Shown in pieces: positions 8,832 through 17,222 of a DNA stretch of 64,000 nucleotides. Source of the stretch: Hyphomicrobium sp. LHD-15. Lineage in GTDB: Bacteria > Pseudomonadota > Alphaproteobacteria > Rhizobiales > Hyphomicrobiaceae. Position 1 is the stretch's first letter, and each line of letters opens with the position of its first letter. The notes below the pieces were generated by a model. That model was not told where the DNA came from. It saw nothing but the letters and a program-made list of their open reading frames with translations, and did no database searches. A program made the position numbers and the translations under genes. Where the stretch lies: positions 186,001-250,000 of the forward strand of contig NZ_JAVIFT010000004.1 in assembly GCF_031157355.1 (NCBI RefSeq), read 5' to 3'.

Positions 8832-10089
8832 TCCCAATTCCAAAACCGACGCCGTGCGTACGCTTCCCTGCCGGGCGTGCGGAACACCGCTTCGCCATGT
8901 GTTCGTGGACCTCGGGATGTCGCCGGTTTCGAATGCCATGCGGCTGCCGGCCGAGGCGCATCTCGCCGAGCCTTTCTATCCGCTGCGCACGTTCGTGTGT
9001 GAGGCCTGCAAGCTCGTGCAAATCGAGGACGTGCAGCCGGCCGAAACGCATTTCCACGGCTCCTACACGTATTTCTCGTCCTACTCGAAATCCTGGGTCG
9101 AGCATGCGCGCCGCTACGCCGACATGATGATCCAGCGGTTCGGGCTCGGCGCGGCGTCCAAGGTTGTCGAGGTCGCGAGCAACGACGGCTATCTGCTGCA
9201 GCATTTCAAGGCGGCCGGCATTCCCGTGCTCGGGATCGATCCGGCGGCCAATTGCGCGGAAGTGGCCGAGCGCGAGCGGGGCATCCCGACGCTGGTCCGC
9301 TTCTTCGGCGCCAAGACCGCAACCGAGGTTGCCGACGCCGGCAAGGCCGACGTCATCGCCGGCAACAACGTGCTGGCGCATGTGCCGGACATCAACGATT
9401 TCGTCTCGGGGCTCAAGATCCTGCTCAAGGACGGCGGCGTCATCACCATCGAGTTCCCGCATCTCCTGCGGCTGATCGAAGCCAAGTACTTCGACACGAT
9501 CTATCATGAGCACTATTCGTATCTGTCGCTGCTCGCGGTGGAGCGCCTGTTCGCGCGCCACGGGCTTCAGGTGTTCGACGCGGAAGAGTTGCCGACGCAC
9601 GGTGGCAGCTTGCGCATCTTCGCGGGCCACACTGGAACGACCGCCGCCGATTCGGAGCGCCTCGTCTCGTTCCGTGCGCGGGAAGCCGCCGCCGGGCTCG
9701 ACGCACTCGATATCTACAGCTCCTTCGCCGCCGAGGTGCGCCACGCCAAGCGCGCGCTGCTCAATACGCTGATCAGCCTAAAGGAGAAGGGCGCGCGTAT
9801 CGTGGCATACGGCGCTGCTGCCAAGGGCAACACGCTGCTCAACTATTGCGGCATCCGCGGCGATTTTATCGACTACGCGGTGGACGCAAGCCCGCACAAA
9901 CAGGGCCTCCTGCTGCCTGGAACGGCGCTGCCCGTCTACGCGCCAGACCGCATCTTCGAAACCAAGCCCGACTACGTGCTGATCCTGCCCTGGAACCTCA
10001 AGGACGAGATCATCGGCCAGATGGCGGGGATCCGCGACTGGGGCGGGCAGTTCATCGTGCCGCTGCCCGAGCCTTTGATCATCCCATGA
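8824..10089 (+). CDS. Sugar C-methyltransferase (TylCIII/NovU-like class I SAM methyltransferase)
   Basis: This 421-residue protein has the three-part build of NDP-hexose C-methyltransferases. The N-terminal zinc-binding part carries CRACG (Cys16, Cys19) and CEACKLVQ (about 60). A central SAM-binding fold has EVASNDGYLLQHF near residue 116. A long C-terminal domain contains GAAAKGNTLLNYCG. Family members add a methyl group at C3 (or C5) of a 4-keto-6-deoxy nucleotide sugar. Coming right after CDP-glucose dehydratase, the likely product is a CDP-3-C-methyl-4-keto-6-deoxyhexose (inference). The start at 8824 gives an 8-bp overlap with rfbG. The stop overlaps the next start as ATGA. The exact carbon that is methylated cannot be read from sequence. 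Confidence 0.88.
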   Translation: MADPNSKTDAVRTLPCRACGTPLRHVFVDLGMSPVSNAMRLPAEAHLAEPFYPLRTFVCEACKLVQIEDVQPAETHFHGSYTYFSSYSKSWVEHARRYADMMIQRFGLGAASKVVEVASNDGYLLQHFKAAGIPVLGIDPAANCAEVAERERGIPTLVRFFGAKTATEVADAGKADVIAGNNVLAHVPDINDFVSGLKILLKDGGVITIEFPHLLRLIEAKYFDTIYHEHYSYLSLLAVERLFARHGLQVFDAEELPTHGGSLRIFAGHTGTTAADSERLVSFRAREAAAGLDALDIYSSFAAEVRHAKRALLNTLISLKEKGARIVAYGAAAKGNTLLNYCGIRGDFIDYAVDASPHKQGLLLPGTALPVYAPDRIFETKPDYVLILPWNLKDEIIGQMAGIRDWGGQFIVPLPEPLIIP

Positions 10090-10640
10090 TCTTCGAAGCG
10101 ACGCCCCTGGCCGGCGCGTACGTGATTACGCCGGAGCCGATCTCCGACAACCGGGGCTTTTTCGCGCGCCTGTTCTGCGCGACAACCTTCACCGAACGCG
10201 GGCTCAATCCGCATCTCGACCAGATCAGCCTCTCCCAGAACATTCACGCCGGCACCGTGCGCGGGATGCATCTGCAGCGCCCGCCGGCCGCCGAATGCAA
10301 GCTCGTGCGCGTGACGGCTGGAGCCGTCTACGACGTGATCTTGGATGTGCGGGCGGGATCGGAGACCTACGGCCGCTGGTACGGCGTCGAGCTTTCGGCC
10401 GCAAACCGCATGCTTCTGTATATTCCCGAGGGCTTCGCGCATGGCTTCCAAACGCTGGTTCCCGGCACCGAGGTCACCTATCACATCTCGCGCGGCTATG
10501 AGCCGGCGCTTGCCGCGGGCATCGCCTACGACGATCCAGACCTCGCGATTTCCTGGCCGCTTCCGCCTCCCGTCGTGATCTCCGAGCGGGACGCAGCGTG
10601 GCCGCGGCTTCGCGACTTCGACCCGATCATCCTCCCATGA
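10086..10640 (+). CDS. dTDP-4-dehydrorhamnose 3,5-epimerase-like sugar epimerase
   Basis: This 184-residue RmlC-type cupin has DNRGFFARLFC near the N-terminus, GTVRGMHLQ with the catalytic His near residue 62, the substrate-contacting Lys in ECKLVRV, and IPEGFAHGFQTL. The ending YDDPDLAISWP is the usual RmlC tail. In this setting it probably epimerises C3 and/or C5 of the 4-keto sugar made by the upstream enzymes, on a CDP rather than dTDP carrier (inference from context). The ATG at 10086 overlaps the upstream stop by 4 bp, and its own stop overlaps the next ATG, so the whole set looks translationally coupled. Confidence 0.9.
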   Translation: MIFEATPLAGAYVITPEPISDNRGFFARLFCATTFTERGLNPHLDQISLSQNIHAGTVRGMHLQRPPAAECKLVRVTAGAVYDVILDVRAGSETYGRWYGVELSAANRMLLYIPEGFAHGFQTLVPGTEVTYHISRGYEPALAAGIAYDDPDLAISWPLPPPVVISERDAAWPRLRDFDPIILP

Positions 10641-11461
10641 CCGCCGCCACCGAAAAGAACGCCACCGTGTTCGGCGCCAACGGCTTCGTCGGGCGGGCGC
10701 TGGTTTCCCATCTCAAAGAGCGCGGCTATCAGGTTCGCGAGAGCGTGCGCGAGGACACCTCGTGGCGGGGCGCCGATCTCGGGCACGCGTTCTACACGAT
10801 CGGGCTTACGGCAGATTTCCGCTCGCGCCCGTTCGAGACGATCGATGCGCATGTGACGCTCTTAACGGACATCCTGCGGGGCGCGCGGTTCACGTCGTTC
10901 GTCTATTGCTCTTCGACACGTGTTTATGGGACGACCTCGTCGACCGATGAAGACACGCCGATCCCGGCACTGCCGTCGAACCCGGATCATCTCTACAATC
11001 TCTCGAAGCTGATGGGAGAGGCGGCGTGCCTCGGGGCGGGGCTAAGCAATGCACGCGTCGCGCGCCTTTCAAATGTGTTCGGCCGGGATCTGGCCTCGCA
11101 GAACTTCCTGACCTCGATCTTGCGAGACGCGATCGAAACCGGCCGCGTCCATCTTCGGAGCGCTCTCGACTCCGAGAAGGATTACGTCTGGGTCGGCGAT
11201 GTGGTGCGGGCTCTGGAAGCCATTGCCGTGTCCGGCGACGCGCCGATCACCAACGTTGCGTATGGGCACAACACGACCCATCGGGAGATCCTGGATCAGA
11301 TCCGGGCGCTGACGGGGGCTGAAGTTTCTATCGAAGCTGGCGCGCCGCGGGTGGCGTTTCCGGCGATCGCGACCAGCCGCCTCGATCAGCTCGGCGTCAC
11401 CGAGCGCACGTCGCTTTCGGCGATGATGGCCGACCTCGTGGCCACTTTCCGCAACGTCTAG
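10637..11461 (+). CDS. NAD-dependent sugar epimerase/dehydratase family protein (likely 4-ketoreductase)
   Basis: This 274-residue extended SDR has the Rossmann motif GANGFVG at residues 13-19, the serine of YCSSTRVYG, and the YNLSK catalytic pair near residue 120. As the last gene of the CDP-sugar operon it most likely reduces the 4-keto group to give the final CDP-6-deoxy branched hexose (inference from position and family). The start at 10637 overlaps the previous stop as ATGA. The family also includes epimerases and dehydratases, so the exact reaction is open. No glycosyltransferase follows, so transfer of the sugar must be encoded elsewhere. Confidence 0.82.
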   Translation: MTAATEKNATVFGANGFVGRALVSHLKERGYQVRESVREDTSWRGADLGHAFYTIGLTADFRSRPFETIDAHVTLLTDILRGARFTSFVYCSSTRVYGTTSSTDEDTPIPALPSNPDHLYNLSKLMGEAACLGAGLSNARVARLSNVFGRDLASQNFLTSILRDAIETGRVHLRSALDSEKDYVWVGDVVRALEAIAVSGDAPITNVAYGHNTTHREILDQIRALTGAEVSIEAGAPRVAFPAIATSRLDQLGVTERTSLSAMMADLVATFRNV

Positions 11462-11499
11462 AGCGTGTTTGCTTTTCTGCGAATCGCAATCCCGCTCTA
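11459..11499. repeat. Inverted repeat at the end of the sugar operon, possible terminator or dispersed element
   Basis: TAGAGCG at 11459-11465, which includes the stop codon of the last sugar gene, is mirrored by CGCTCTA at 11493-11499. A smaller palindrome TGCGAATCGCA lies between them. There is no clean T-run, so this is not a textbook terminator. The wording resembles palindromic intergenic elements common in Hyphomicrobiales. The rest of the gap to 11613 holds nothing else I recognise. Confidence 0.4.
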
Positions 11500-11613
11500 G
11501 ATTCTTGATGAGACCAATGATTCACGCTTCGGGCATTTCCTGCGCTGCCGATTCACGCCGCGCCCGATAGGGGTCGCGACGATCGGAGCGCATAGGGCCG
11601 AAGCGATCATGGT

Positions 11614-12099
11614 CTAGTTCAAATCTTCGGGCAGGCGCGGCACGGGAAGGAACGGAATGCCGTCCTCTGCCAGCTCTCGCGCTTCATCGACAGAGGCCTC
11701 GCCGTAGATGCCGCGCGCCGGGCTTTCCTCGAAATGAATGCGGCGCGCTTCCTCGGCAAACTTGCCGCCCACGTACTCGGCCTTGGTGTGCACTTCCTGG
11801 CGGAACTGGCGCAGCAGACGGTGCAGCTCCTGCGGGGGAATTTTCATGTCGGCCGCCGCTGCAGCAACCGCCTCGCTCGGCGCACCAACCTCTTTCGGTG
11901 CGGGTGTCTCGCTGGTTGCGCTCTTGTTCGTTGCGCTCTTGGCAACGGCCGGCGCCATAATGGCCTTGTTGACGGAATGAGTTCCGCAGTGCGGACAGAC
12001 AAGCTGCTTGGCCGCGACCTGCGCCTCGTAGGCCGCCCCGCTCTGAAACCACCCCTCGAAGTCATGCCCCTCGTGGCAGACCAGGCTGAACTTGATCAT
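11614..12099 (-). CDS. DUF1178 family protein
   Basis: This 161-residue protein begins MIKFSLVCHEGHDFEGWF and has a CPHCG pair at Cys35/Cys38, with Cys8 as a likely third ligand. This is the N-terminal zinc-ribbon-like pattern of DUF1178. The middle is Ala/Lys/Thr rich and probably flexible. The C-terminal half (PPQELHRLLRQFRQEV to the end) is the conserved helical part. No biochemical function is known to me. Its start overlaps the stop of the amidase gene upstream by 4 bp, an arrangement with nitrilase and glutaredoxin often seen in alphaproteobacteria. Confidence 0.85.
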   Translation of the reverse strand: MIKFSLVCHEGHDFEGWFQSGAAYEAQVAAKQLVCPHCGTHSVNKAIMAPAVAKSATNKSATSETPAPKEVGAPSEAVAAAAADMKIPPQELHRLLRQFRQEVHTKAEYVGGKFAEEARRIHFEESPARGIYGEASVDEARELAEDGIPFLPVPRLPEDLN

Positions 12100-12971
12100 G
12101 ACGTGACCTCTGTGGCGGCCTTTGCACCCGCCTCGACCACTTCGAACTTCCTATCGTGCCGCAAAGACGGCACGCGAGCGCGGACATCCGCGATTTGCCC
12201 CAAGTCTACATCCGCGAAAATGACCGACGGGTGAACGCCGCCTTCCGCAAGCACCTCGCCCCACGGCGAAACGATCAGGCTGTGCCCGAAGGTTTCGCGG
12301 CCGTGCTCGTGCAAACCGCCCTGGCCCGCCGCAAAGACGAAGCACTGGGTCTCGATCGCGCGCGCGCGCAGCAGCGTAACCCAGTGGGCTTCGCCCGTGA
12401 GACGGGTGAATGCCGCGGGCACCGCGATGAACGACGCCCCGGCCTGGGCAAGCGCCCGATAGAGATAGGGAAAGCGGAGGTCGTAGCAGATCGAGAAGCC
12501 GAGCTTGCCCCAAGGCAGATCAGCCACCACGGCCTGCGTGCCGGGCTCGTAGTTCGTGCTTTCGCGGTAGACCTCGCCATTCGGTAGATCCACATCGAAC
12601 ATATGGATCTTGTCGTAACGGGCTGCCACCTCTCCAGCCGGCGAAATCAGAAAGGCACGGTTGGCGAGCTTGGTATCGCTCACCTTCACCACCAACGAGC
12701 CGAGGTGAAGCCAGATCGACAGCTCCTTGGCGAGAGCCTTGAAGTGACGCAGCGCGGCATCGGAATTTTCGGGCTCGGCCGCGGCAAACAGCCGTTCGCG
12801 CTCGAGCTCCATGAGATTGGTGACCTCGGGGGTCTGGACGTACTGGGCGCCGCCACTTGCCGCTTCGCGGATCAGCGCTGTGGCGTCGCTGAGATTGCGC
12901 GCGACATCGCGCCCCGAACACATCTGAACCAGCGCGACGCGAAGCGCCTCCGTCGGATCGGTCTCGGACAT
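12096..12971 (-). CDS. Carbon-nitrogen hydrolase, Nit1-type (probable deaminated glutathione amidase)
   Basis: This 291-residue nitrilase-superfamily enzyme has the Glu-Lys-Cys triad in its usual settings: Glu49 in TPEVTNL, Lys near 121 in YDKIHMFD and Cys near 162 in SICYDLRFP. Nit1-type members hydrolyse deaminated glutathione made by transaminase side reactions, a repair role in the cytosol. The assignment to this branch rests on the HMFDVDLPNGEVYRES segment and on the adjacent glutaredoxin gene. Downstream DUF1178 overlaps by 4 bp and grxC lies 4 bp upstream, so the three genes probably form one operon. Confidence 0.88.
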   Translation of the reverse strand: MSETDPTEALRVALVQMCSGRDVARNLSDATALIREAASGGAQYVQTPEVTNLMELERERLFAAAEPENSDAALRHFKALAKELSIWLHLGSLVVKVSDTKLANRAFLISPAGEVAARYDKIHMFDVDLPNGEVYRESTNYEPGTQAVVADLPWGKLGFSICYDLRFPYLYRALAQAGASFIAVPAAFTRLTGEAHWVTLLRARAIETQCFVFAAGQGGLHEHGRETFGHSLIVSPWGEVLAEGGVHPSVIFADVDLGQIADVRARVPSLRHDRKFEVVEAGAKAATEVTS

Positions 12972-12975
12972 ACCC

Positions 12976-13239
12976 CTAATGTCCCGCAGACAGAAGAGGA
13001 TCGAGCTTGCCGCTCCGTTCGAGGCACATCAGATCATCGCAGCCGCCCACGTGCTGCTCGTCGATCCAGATCTGAGGGACCGTATTGCGACCGCCCGCCT
13101 TGGACTTCATCTCGGCGCGAAGCGTCGCCTGCCCGGTCACGTCAACCTCTTCGAAGGTCACGCATTTTGCCCTCAGAAGCTCCTTTGCCATGTGGCAGTA
13201 AGGGCAAAGGATCGTGGTGTAGATTGTGACTTTGGCCAT
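12976..13239 (-). CDS. grxC: Glutaredoxin 3
   Basis: This 87-residue thioredoxin-fold protein has the dithiol active site CPYC at residues 12-15, preceded by VTIYTTILC. The GSH-binding TVPQIWIDEQHVGG segment comes near residue 55 and the GCDDL turn after it. It reduces disulfides and glutathione mixed disulfides in the cytosol. The length is normal for GrxC. It is the first gene of the grxC-amidase-DUF1178 operon; a 132-bp gap with no other gene separates it from comF. Confidence 0.95.
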   Translation of the reverse strand: MAKVTIYTTILCPYCHMAKELLRAKCVTFEEVDVTGQATLRAEMKSKAGGRNTVPQIWIDEQHVGGCDDLMCLERSGKLDPLLSAGH

Positions 13240-13371
13240 GTCTCCCAGGGTTCCTCGACGGCCAACCTGATTGCATTTTGCTAAATGGCGCAGGGCCCAA
13301 CCACGCGTTTCCGCGCCGTAACGCTATTTACGCAACGATTTGCGGCATTTTTCCAGTGTTGAGAAGGGCTT

Positions 13372-14175
13372 TCAAGAGGGAATGACGGCGCGATCGGTTA
13401 CAAGGGCCAGCGCCAGGACATCCACCCGCGTCGCTCCGGCCCTTCGGAGGGCCCGGGCACAGGCGCCGACGGTCGATCCCGTCGTTATGACATCGTCGAT
13501 GAGCAAGATGTTGCGGCCTCTTATGCGCGCCTCCCGACGCGGCGGGACGGCGAAAGCCCCCGCTACATTGCGCTGGCGCGCGCCCCGCGACAATCCGACC
13601 TGGCTGGCGGTGGCCCGCGTCCGCTCCAGGGTCAGCGGCTCGTAGCAGATGCCGGCGAGTTGACCCACTTCGCGCGCCAGAATGGCCGCCTGATTGAAGC
13701 GGCGCATGACAAGCCGCCTGCGCGCGAGCGGAACCGGAACCACGACATCGGCATCAAGCACCAACTCGCGACCGGCCTCGACCAGCCACTTCCCAAGCAG
13801 GCGGCGCACGTCGTGGCGGTCGTGAAACTTGAGGGCGTGCACCAGCGTGCGCATCGATCCCGTATGGGCGGCCACGGCGCGGGCCCGGTCATAGGACGGA
13901 GGGTCTGCTACGGCGGCGGCCGACACCGCCCCCTCTCCTGCATCGAAGGGGAGCGGAATTCCCAAGCGGTCGCATAGCGGCGGGCGAATAAAGTCGATCT
14001 CGCGCCAGCAGCCAGCGCAGAGCGCGTCGTGGGAGCCGATCGGCGTCCGGCACACCAAGCAGACGGGCGGCATCACGAGATCGGAGAGGGCCGTGAAGAC
14101 GCGCCGAAAGAGCCCGGGGCCTAGAGTGGCCGCGGTGAGCTGGTCGGTGTTCTCGTCCAGGCTCGTTTCCGACAC
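13372..14175 (-). CDS. ComF family phosphoribosyltransferase-like protein
   Basis: This 267-residue protein starts with a four-cysteine zinc finger (Cys39, Cys42, Cys53, Cys56; CLVC...CAGC) and ends with a type I phosphoribosyltransferase fold. The PRPP loop is LLIDDVITTGSTVGAC near residue 222. This is the ComFC/GntX architecture. ComF proteins take part in natural transformation in some bacteria; outside competent species the role is unclear. I chose the GTG at 14175 because GGAGG lies seven to eight bases upstream, and because longer starts would run across the divergent methyltransferase gene. Confidence 0.87.
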   Translation of the reverse strand: MSETSLDENTDQLTAATLGPGLFRRVFTALSDLVMPPVCLVCRTPIGSHDALCAGCWREIDFIRPPLCDRLGIPLPFDAGEGAVSAAAVADPPSYDRARAVAAHTGSMRTLVHALKFHDRHDVRRLLGKWLVEAGRELVLDADVVVPVPLARRRLVMRRFNQAAILAREVGQLAGICYEPLTLERTRATASQVGLSRGARQRNVAGAFAVPPRREARIRGRNILLIDDVITTGSTVGACARALRRAGATRVDVLALALVTDRAVIPS

Positions 14176-14361
14176 CTCGCACCCTCCGGCGGCTTCGGGC
14201 CCGCCCGCGCCAAATCTCTTTCGTGCTAGAAAGGCGCCGCTGTTCAGGGCGGCCAGGCTGGACTTTCCGTCCCTCGGCGGCCACTTAGACTTCGGAAGCC
14301 CCCTCATCTGCGGATGCTCGCGCGTCCGCACGCACCTTAGCGAAGAACGTCCCGTATTCAA

Positions 14362-15249
14362 ATGTCCGAGCCTCGCCCCTTGTTCGACAGTGCGCTTCTG
14401 GCCAGCCGGCGCAACCGCGCGGCCGGCCGGGCCGCAGACCATGATTTTCTGCTGCGCCGGGTGGCGGACGATCTCACGGAACGGCTCGCCATCGTAAAGC
14501 GCGACTTTCCGGTTGCGCTCGACCTCGGCTCTCATCACGGCGTTCTCGGGCGACAGATCGGAGCAAGCCCCAATGTCGGGCGCCTCATCTCGTTAGACCC
14601 ATCGGCGCGGCTTCTTGCGCAAGCGCCAGCTCCGCGCGTGCAGGGGGCGCTCGAAGCCTTGCCGTTCGCACCCGCTTCGTTCGACCTCGTGATATCCGGG
14701 CTTTCGCTGCAGCTCGTCGACGACCTGCCGGGCACGTTGTTTCAGATCCGGCACGTGCTCAAACCGGACGGCCTGCTGCTCGCGGCGGTGCTCGGCGGAC
14801 AAACGCTCAAGGAACTACGCGAAGCGTGGCTTCTCGCGGAAGACGACCTCTTGGGCGGAGCTTCGCCGCGTGTCGCGCCGTTCGCGGACGTGCGCGATCT
14901 CGGCGGCCTGTTGCAGCGGGCCGGGTTTGCTCTCCCAGTGGCCGACTCCGATACGGTTGCCGTAACCTATGCGGACCCACTCGCACTGATGCGTGACATC
15001 AAAGGCATGGGCGCGTCCAACATGCTGCTCGACCGGCGCCGGGTTCCGGCGACGCGCCGGCTTCTGATGCGCGCGGCCGAGATCTACGTCGAGCGGTTCG
15101 GGCTGGCAGGCGGGCGCGTGCCGGCGACATTCGAAATCCTGACGCTCACGGCTTGGGCTCCGCACGAAAGCCAACCCAAACCGCTGAAGCCGGGATCGGC
15201 GCAAGCTCGCCTTGCAGACGCCCTCGGCGTGCCGGAGCGGAAGGCCTAG
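14362..15249 (+). CDS. SAM-dependent methyltransferase, NDUFAF5/BioC-like
   Basis: This 295-residue class I methyltransferase begins MSEPRPLFDSALLASRRNR, matching the N-terminus of the alphaproteobacterial relatives of mitochondrial NDUFAF5, which hydroxylates an arginine of complex I subunit NDUFS7. Motif I is ALDLGSHHGVLG near residue 54, and a post-I acidic residue follows in LISLDPS. DLVISGLSLQLVDDLPG is the motif II region, and DIKGMGASNML is typical of this subfamily. The function is inferred by family resemblance only; BioC-like activity (malonyl-ACP methyl ester) is the alternative. It diverges from comF across 186 bp. Confidence 0.82.
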   Translation: MSEPRPLFDSALLASRRNRAAGRAADHDFLLRRVADDLTERLAIVKRDFPVALDLGSHHGVLGRQIGASPNVGRLISLDPSARLLAQAPAPRVQGALEALPFAPASFDLVISGLSLQLVDDLPGTLFQIRHVLKPDGLLLAAVLGGQTLKELREAWLLAEDDLLGGASPRVAPFADVRDLGGLLQRAGFALPVADSDTVAVTYADPLALMRDIKGMGASNMLLDRRRVPATRRLLMRAAEIYVERFGLAGGRVPATFEILTLTAWAPHESQPKPLKPGSAQARLADALGVPERKA

Positions 15250-15265
15250 TTTTTCCGGAAACGTT

Positions 15266-15775
15266 CTAGAACCTTCGCACCATGTAGCGCGCGTCGGCGT
15301 CATAGGTGAGAAGCCTGGCGTGGAGCGACGGCTCGGACACGACCTCGAAGCCGAAGCGGCTCCAGAACGGAATAGACTTGTTCACTGCCACCAGCGACAC
15401 GTTCGGCAACGCGCGGCTCCTGGCGTGCGCGATGACAGCATTTGCGAATGCAGATCCTGCACCGGATCCTCGGGTTTCCGGCAACACCGCGAAATCGTGG
15501 ATGTAGTAAGTCGTCGGCCTTTCGGGCAGCGTGCCCAGCATGACGTTCAGAGCCGGCGGCTCGGCACAGCGCCAGGGATGGGTGATGGCGTAGCCGGACA
15601 CGGCTCCTTCATGCTCCAGCACCGCACATCCCTCCGGATAGAGCGCCAGACGCTCGGCCTGAACGGCATCGTCTTCCGGGTAAGAGATGTGGACCTTGTT
15701 CGCGACCGACGCGACCGCTGCCAGATCGGCCTGCGTCATCGGCCGCCAAACACCGCGCTCAAGCTCGACCCGCAT
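15266..15775 (-). CDS. GNAT family N-acetyltransferase
   Basis: This 169-residue protein has the acetyl-CoA pyrophosphate-binding motif AVLPETRGSGAGSAF near residues 98-112 and a C-terminal NKSIPFWSRFGFEVV. These are motifs A and B of the GNAT fold. The substrate is not predictable. I chose the ATG at 15775 because AGGAGG lies seven bases upstream; the longer frame would overlap mutT. It is 11 bp downstream of mutT and probably shares its transcript. It converges with the methyltransferase gene, 16 bp away. Confidence 0.87.
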   Translation of the reverse strand: MRVELERGVWRPMTQADLAAVASVANKVHISYPEDDAVQAERLALYPEGCAVLEHEGAVSGYAITHPWRCAEPPALNVMLGTLPERPTTYYIHDFAVLPETRGSGAGSAFANAVIAHARSRALPNVSLVAVNKSIPFWSRFGFEVVSEPSLHARLLTYDADARYMVRRF

Positions 15776-15786
15776 GACAGGTCCTC

Positions 15787-16194
15787 CTAGCCCAAGAGGT
15801 CGCGCAACCATGGGATCAACGGGGCGTCGGCCGGCGGCATCGGGTAGTCGGCCAGGCGCTTGGCGCGAACCCAGGTCACTTCCTGACCCTCCTGAGGCGT
15901 GATTTCCCCCTCCCAGTTGCGGCACAAATAGAGCGGCATCAGCAGGTGAAAATCGCGGTAGGCGTGGCTCGCAAACGTAAACGGCGCGAGGCACGTTTCG
16001 CATACCTCGATCGCCAGCTCCTCCTTGAGCTCGCGGATCAGCGCTGCCTCGGGCGTCTCGCCGGCATCGACTTTTCCACCCGGAAATTCCCAAAGCCCGC
16101 TGAGCGATTTACCTTCCGGGCGCTTGCTAATCAGGACCCGATTGTCCGAATCGACGAGCGCAGCCGCCGCCACCAGAAGAATTGGCTTAGTCAT
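15787..16194 (-). CDS. mutT: Nudix hydrolase MutT, (d)NTP pyrophosphohydrolase
   Basis: This 135-residue Nudix protein has a complete Nudix box, GX5EX7REUXEEXGU, at residues 39-61 (GGKVDAGETPEAALIRELKE and following). LWEFPGGK is typical of MutT, which removes 8-oxo-dGTP from the nucleotide pool. Length matches MutT. The gene is divergent from the KAS III-like gene across 50 bp and lies directly before the GNAT gene. Confidence 0.9.
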   Translation of the reverse strand: MTKPILLVAAAALVDSDNRVLISKRPEGKSLSGLWEFPGGKVDAGETPEAALIRELKEELAIEVCETCLAPFTFASHAYRDFHLLMPLYLCRNWEGEITPQEGQEVTWVRAKRLADYPMPPADAPLIPWLRDLLG

Positions 16195-16244
16195 GAGGTG
16201 ATTTGGACCTTGTGCGGACAGGAACGGCGTCTATACGAAAGGGC

Positions 16245-17222
16245 ATGGGAACGGCACTTCATTCGCTCGGACACTATGCGCCCGAGCGGCGCGTGACAAA
16301 TGCGGAAATCGAGGCGCGTCTCGGCGTCGAAAGCGGCTGGTGCGAGCAGCGGACCGGGATTCGCGAACGCCGGTTTGCGGCACCTGACGAGGCGCTGTCC
16401 GATCTCGCGTTCAAAGCTGGGGAGATGGCGCTCGGCGCTTCCGCATTCGATCGAAGCTCGATCGGTCTCTTGGCGCTTGCAACGTCGACGCCGGATCATC
16501 TGCTGCCGCCTTCGGCGCCGCTCGTGGCGCATCGGCTCGGCCTCACCGGGGCCGGGGCCATCGATATGGCGGGCGCCTGCGGCGGCTTTCTCTATGCGCT
16601 CACGTTCGCAGATGGATTTGTCCGCCAGCACAACGCGCCGGCCCTCGTCATCGCGGCCAACATTCTTTCGCGCCGTCTGAACCTCGACGATCCCAAGAGC
16701 GCGCTGTTGTTCGGCGACGCCGCAGGTGCGGTTCTGCTCGTCCCGTCCGACCGGCCGACTTCGGGCGTGCGCGGCGTGCATCTCGCCTCGGACGGCTCAG
16801 CCTACGATCTGATCAAGATCCCGGCGGGCGGCAGCAGACGTCCGTTCGAAAACGGGCTCGATCCCGCCGCAACGCTGATGCAAATCAAGGACGGCCGGGC
16901 GGTGTTCACGCGCGCGGTCAAGATCATGACGGACTCGTCGAAAAAGGCGCTGGCGCGGGCGCAATTGACGCTCGACGACATCGACTATTTCGTGCCTCAT
17001 CAGGCCAACGCACGCATCATCGGAGCGGCGCAGAAGCAGCTCGGTGTCCCCGATGACAAACTGATTTCGACCGTCGCGCTTTACGGCAACAGCTCTGCTG
17101 CGACGATCCCGCTGTCGCTCTCGATCGCTGCGGAGGCGCGTCCGTTCCGCGTCGGCGAACGGCTTCTGCTCACGGCTGCCGGCGCGGGCCTCACCGGCGG
17201 CGCGCTGGTGCTAGAAGTTTAG
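16245..17222 (+). CDS. 3-oxoacyl-ACP synthase III family enzyme (FabH-like)
   Basis: This 325-residue thiolase-fold enzyme has the Cys-His-Asn triad of KAS III: Cys near 112 in DMAGACGGFLYAL, His near 251 in YFVPHQANARI and Asn near 282 in YGNSSAATIP. KAS III condenses an acyl-CoA primer with malonyl-ACP. It stands apart from plsX and other fatty acid genes, so it may not be the main FabH; a paralogue for special acyl chains or a BioZ-like role is possible. I chose the ATG at 16245 because it gives the normal N-terminus (LHSLGHYAPERRVTN). It converges on the PBP gene with a 4-bp overlap. Confidence 0.87.
   Translation: MGTALHSLGHYAPERRVTNAEIEARLGVESGWCEQRTGIRERRFAAPDEALSDLAFKAGEMALGASAFDRSSIGLLALATSTPDHLLPPSAPLVAHRLGLTGAGAIDMAGACGGFLYALTFADGFVRQHNAPALVIAANILSRRLNLDDPKSALLFGDAAGAVLLVPSDRPTSGVRGVHLASDGSAYDLIKIPAGGSRRPFENGLDPAATLMQIKDGRAVFTRAVKIMTDSSKKALARAQLTLDDIDYFVPHQANARIIGAAQKQLGVPDDKLISTVALYGNSSAATIPLSLSIAAEARPFRVGERLLLTAAGAGLTGGALVLEV

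Noticed and set aside
14176-14538. N-terminal extension of the ComF-like protein
   Set aside because: The extra 121 codons overlap the divergent methyltransferase gene and lack family features. The GTG at 14175 has a proper ribosome binding site.
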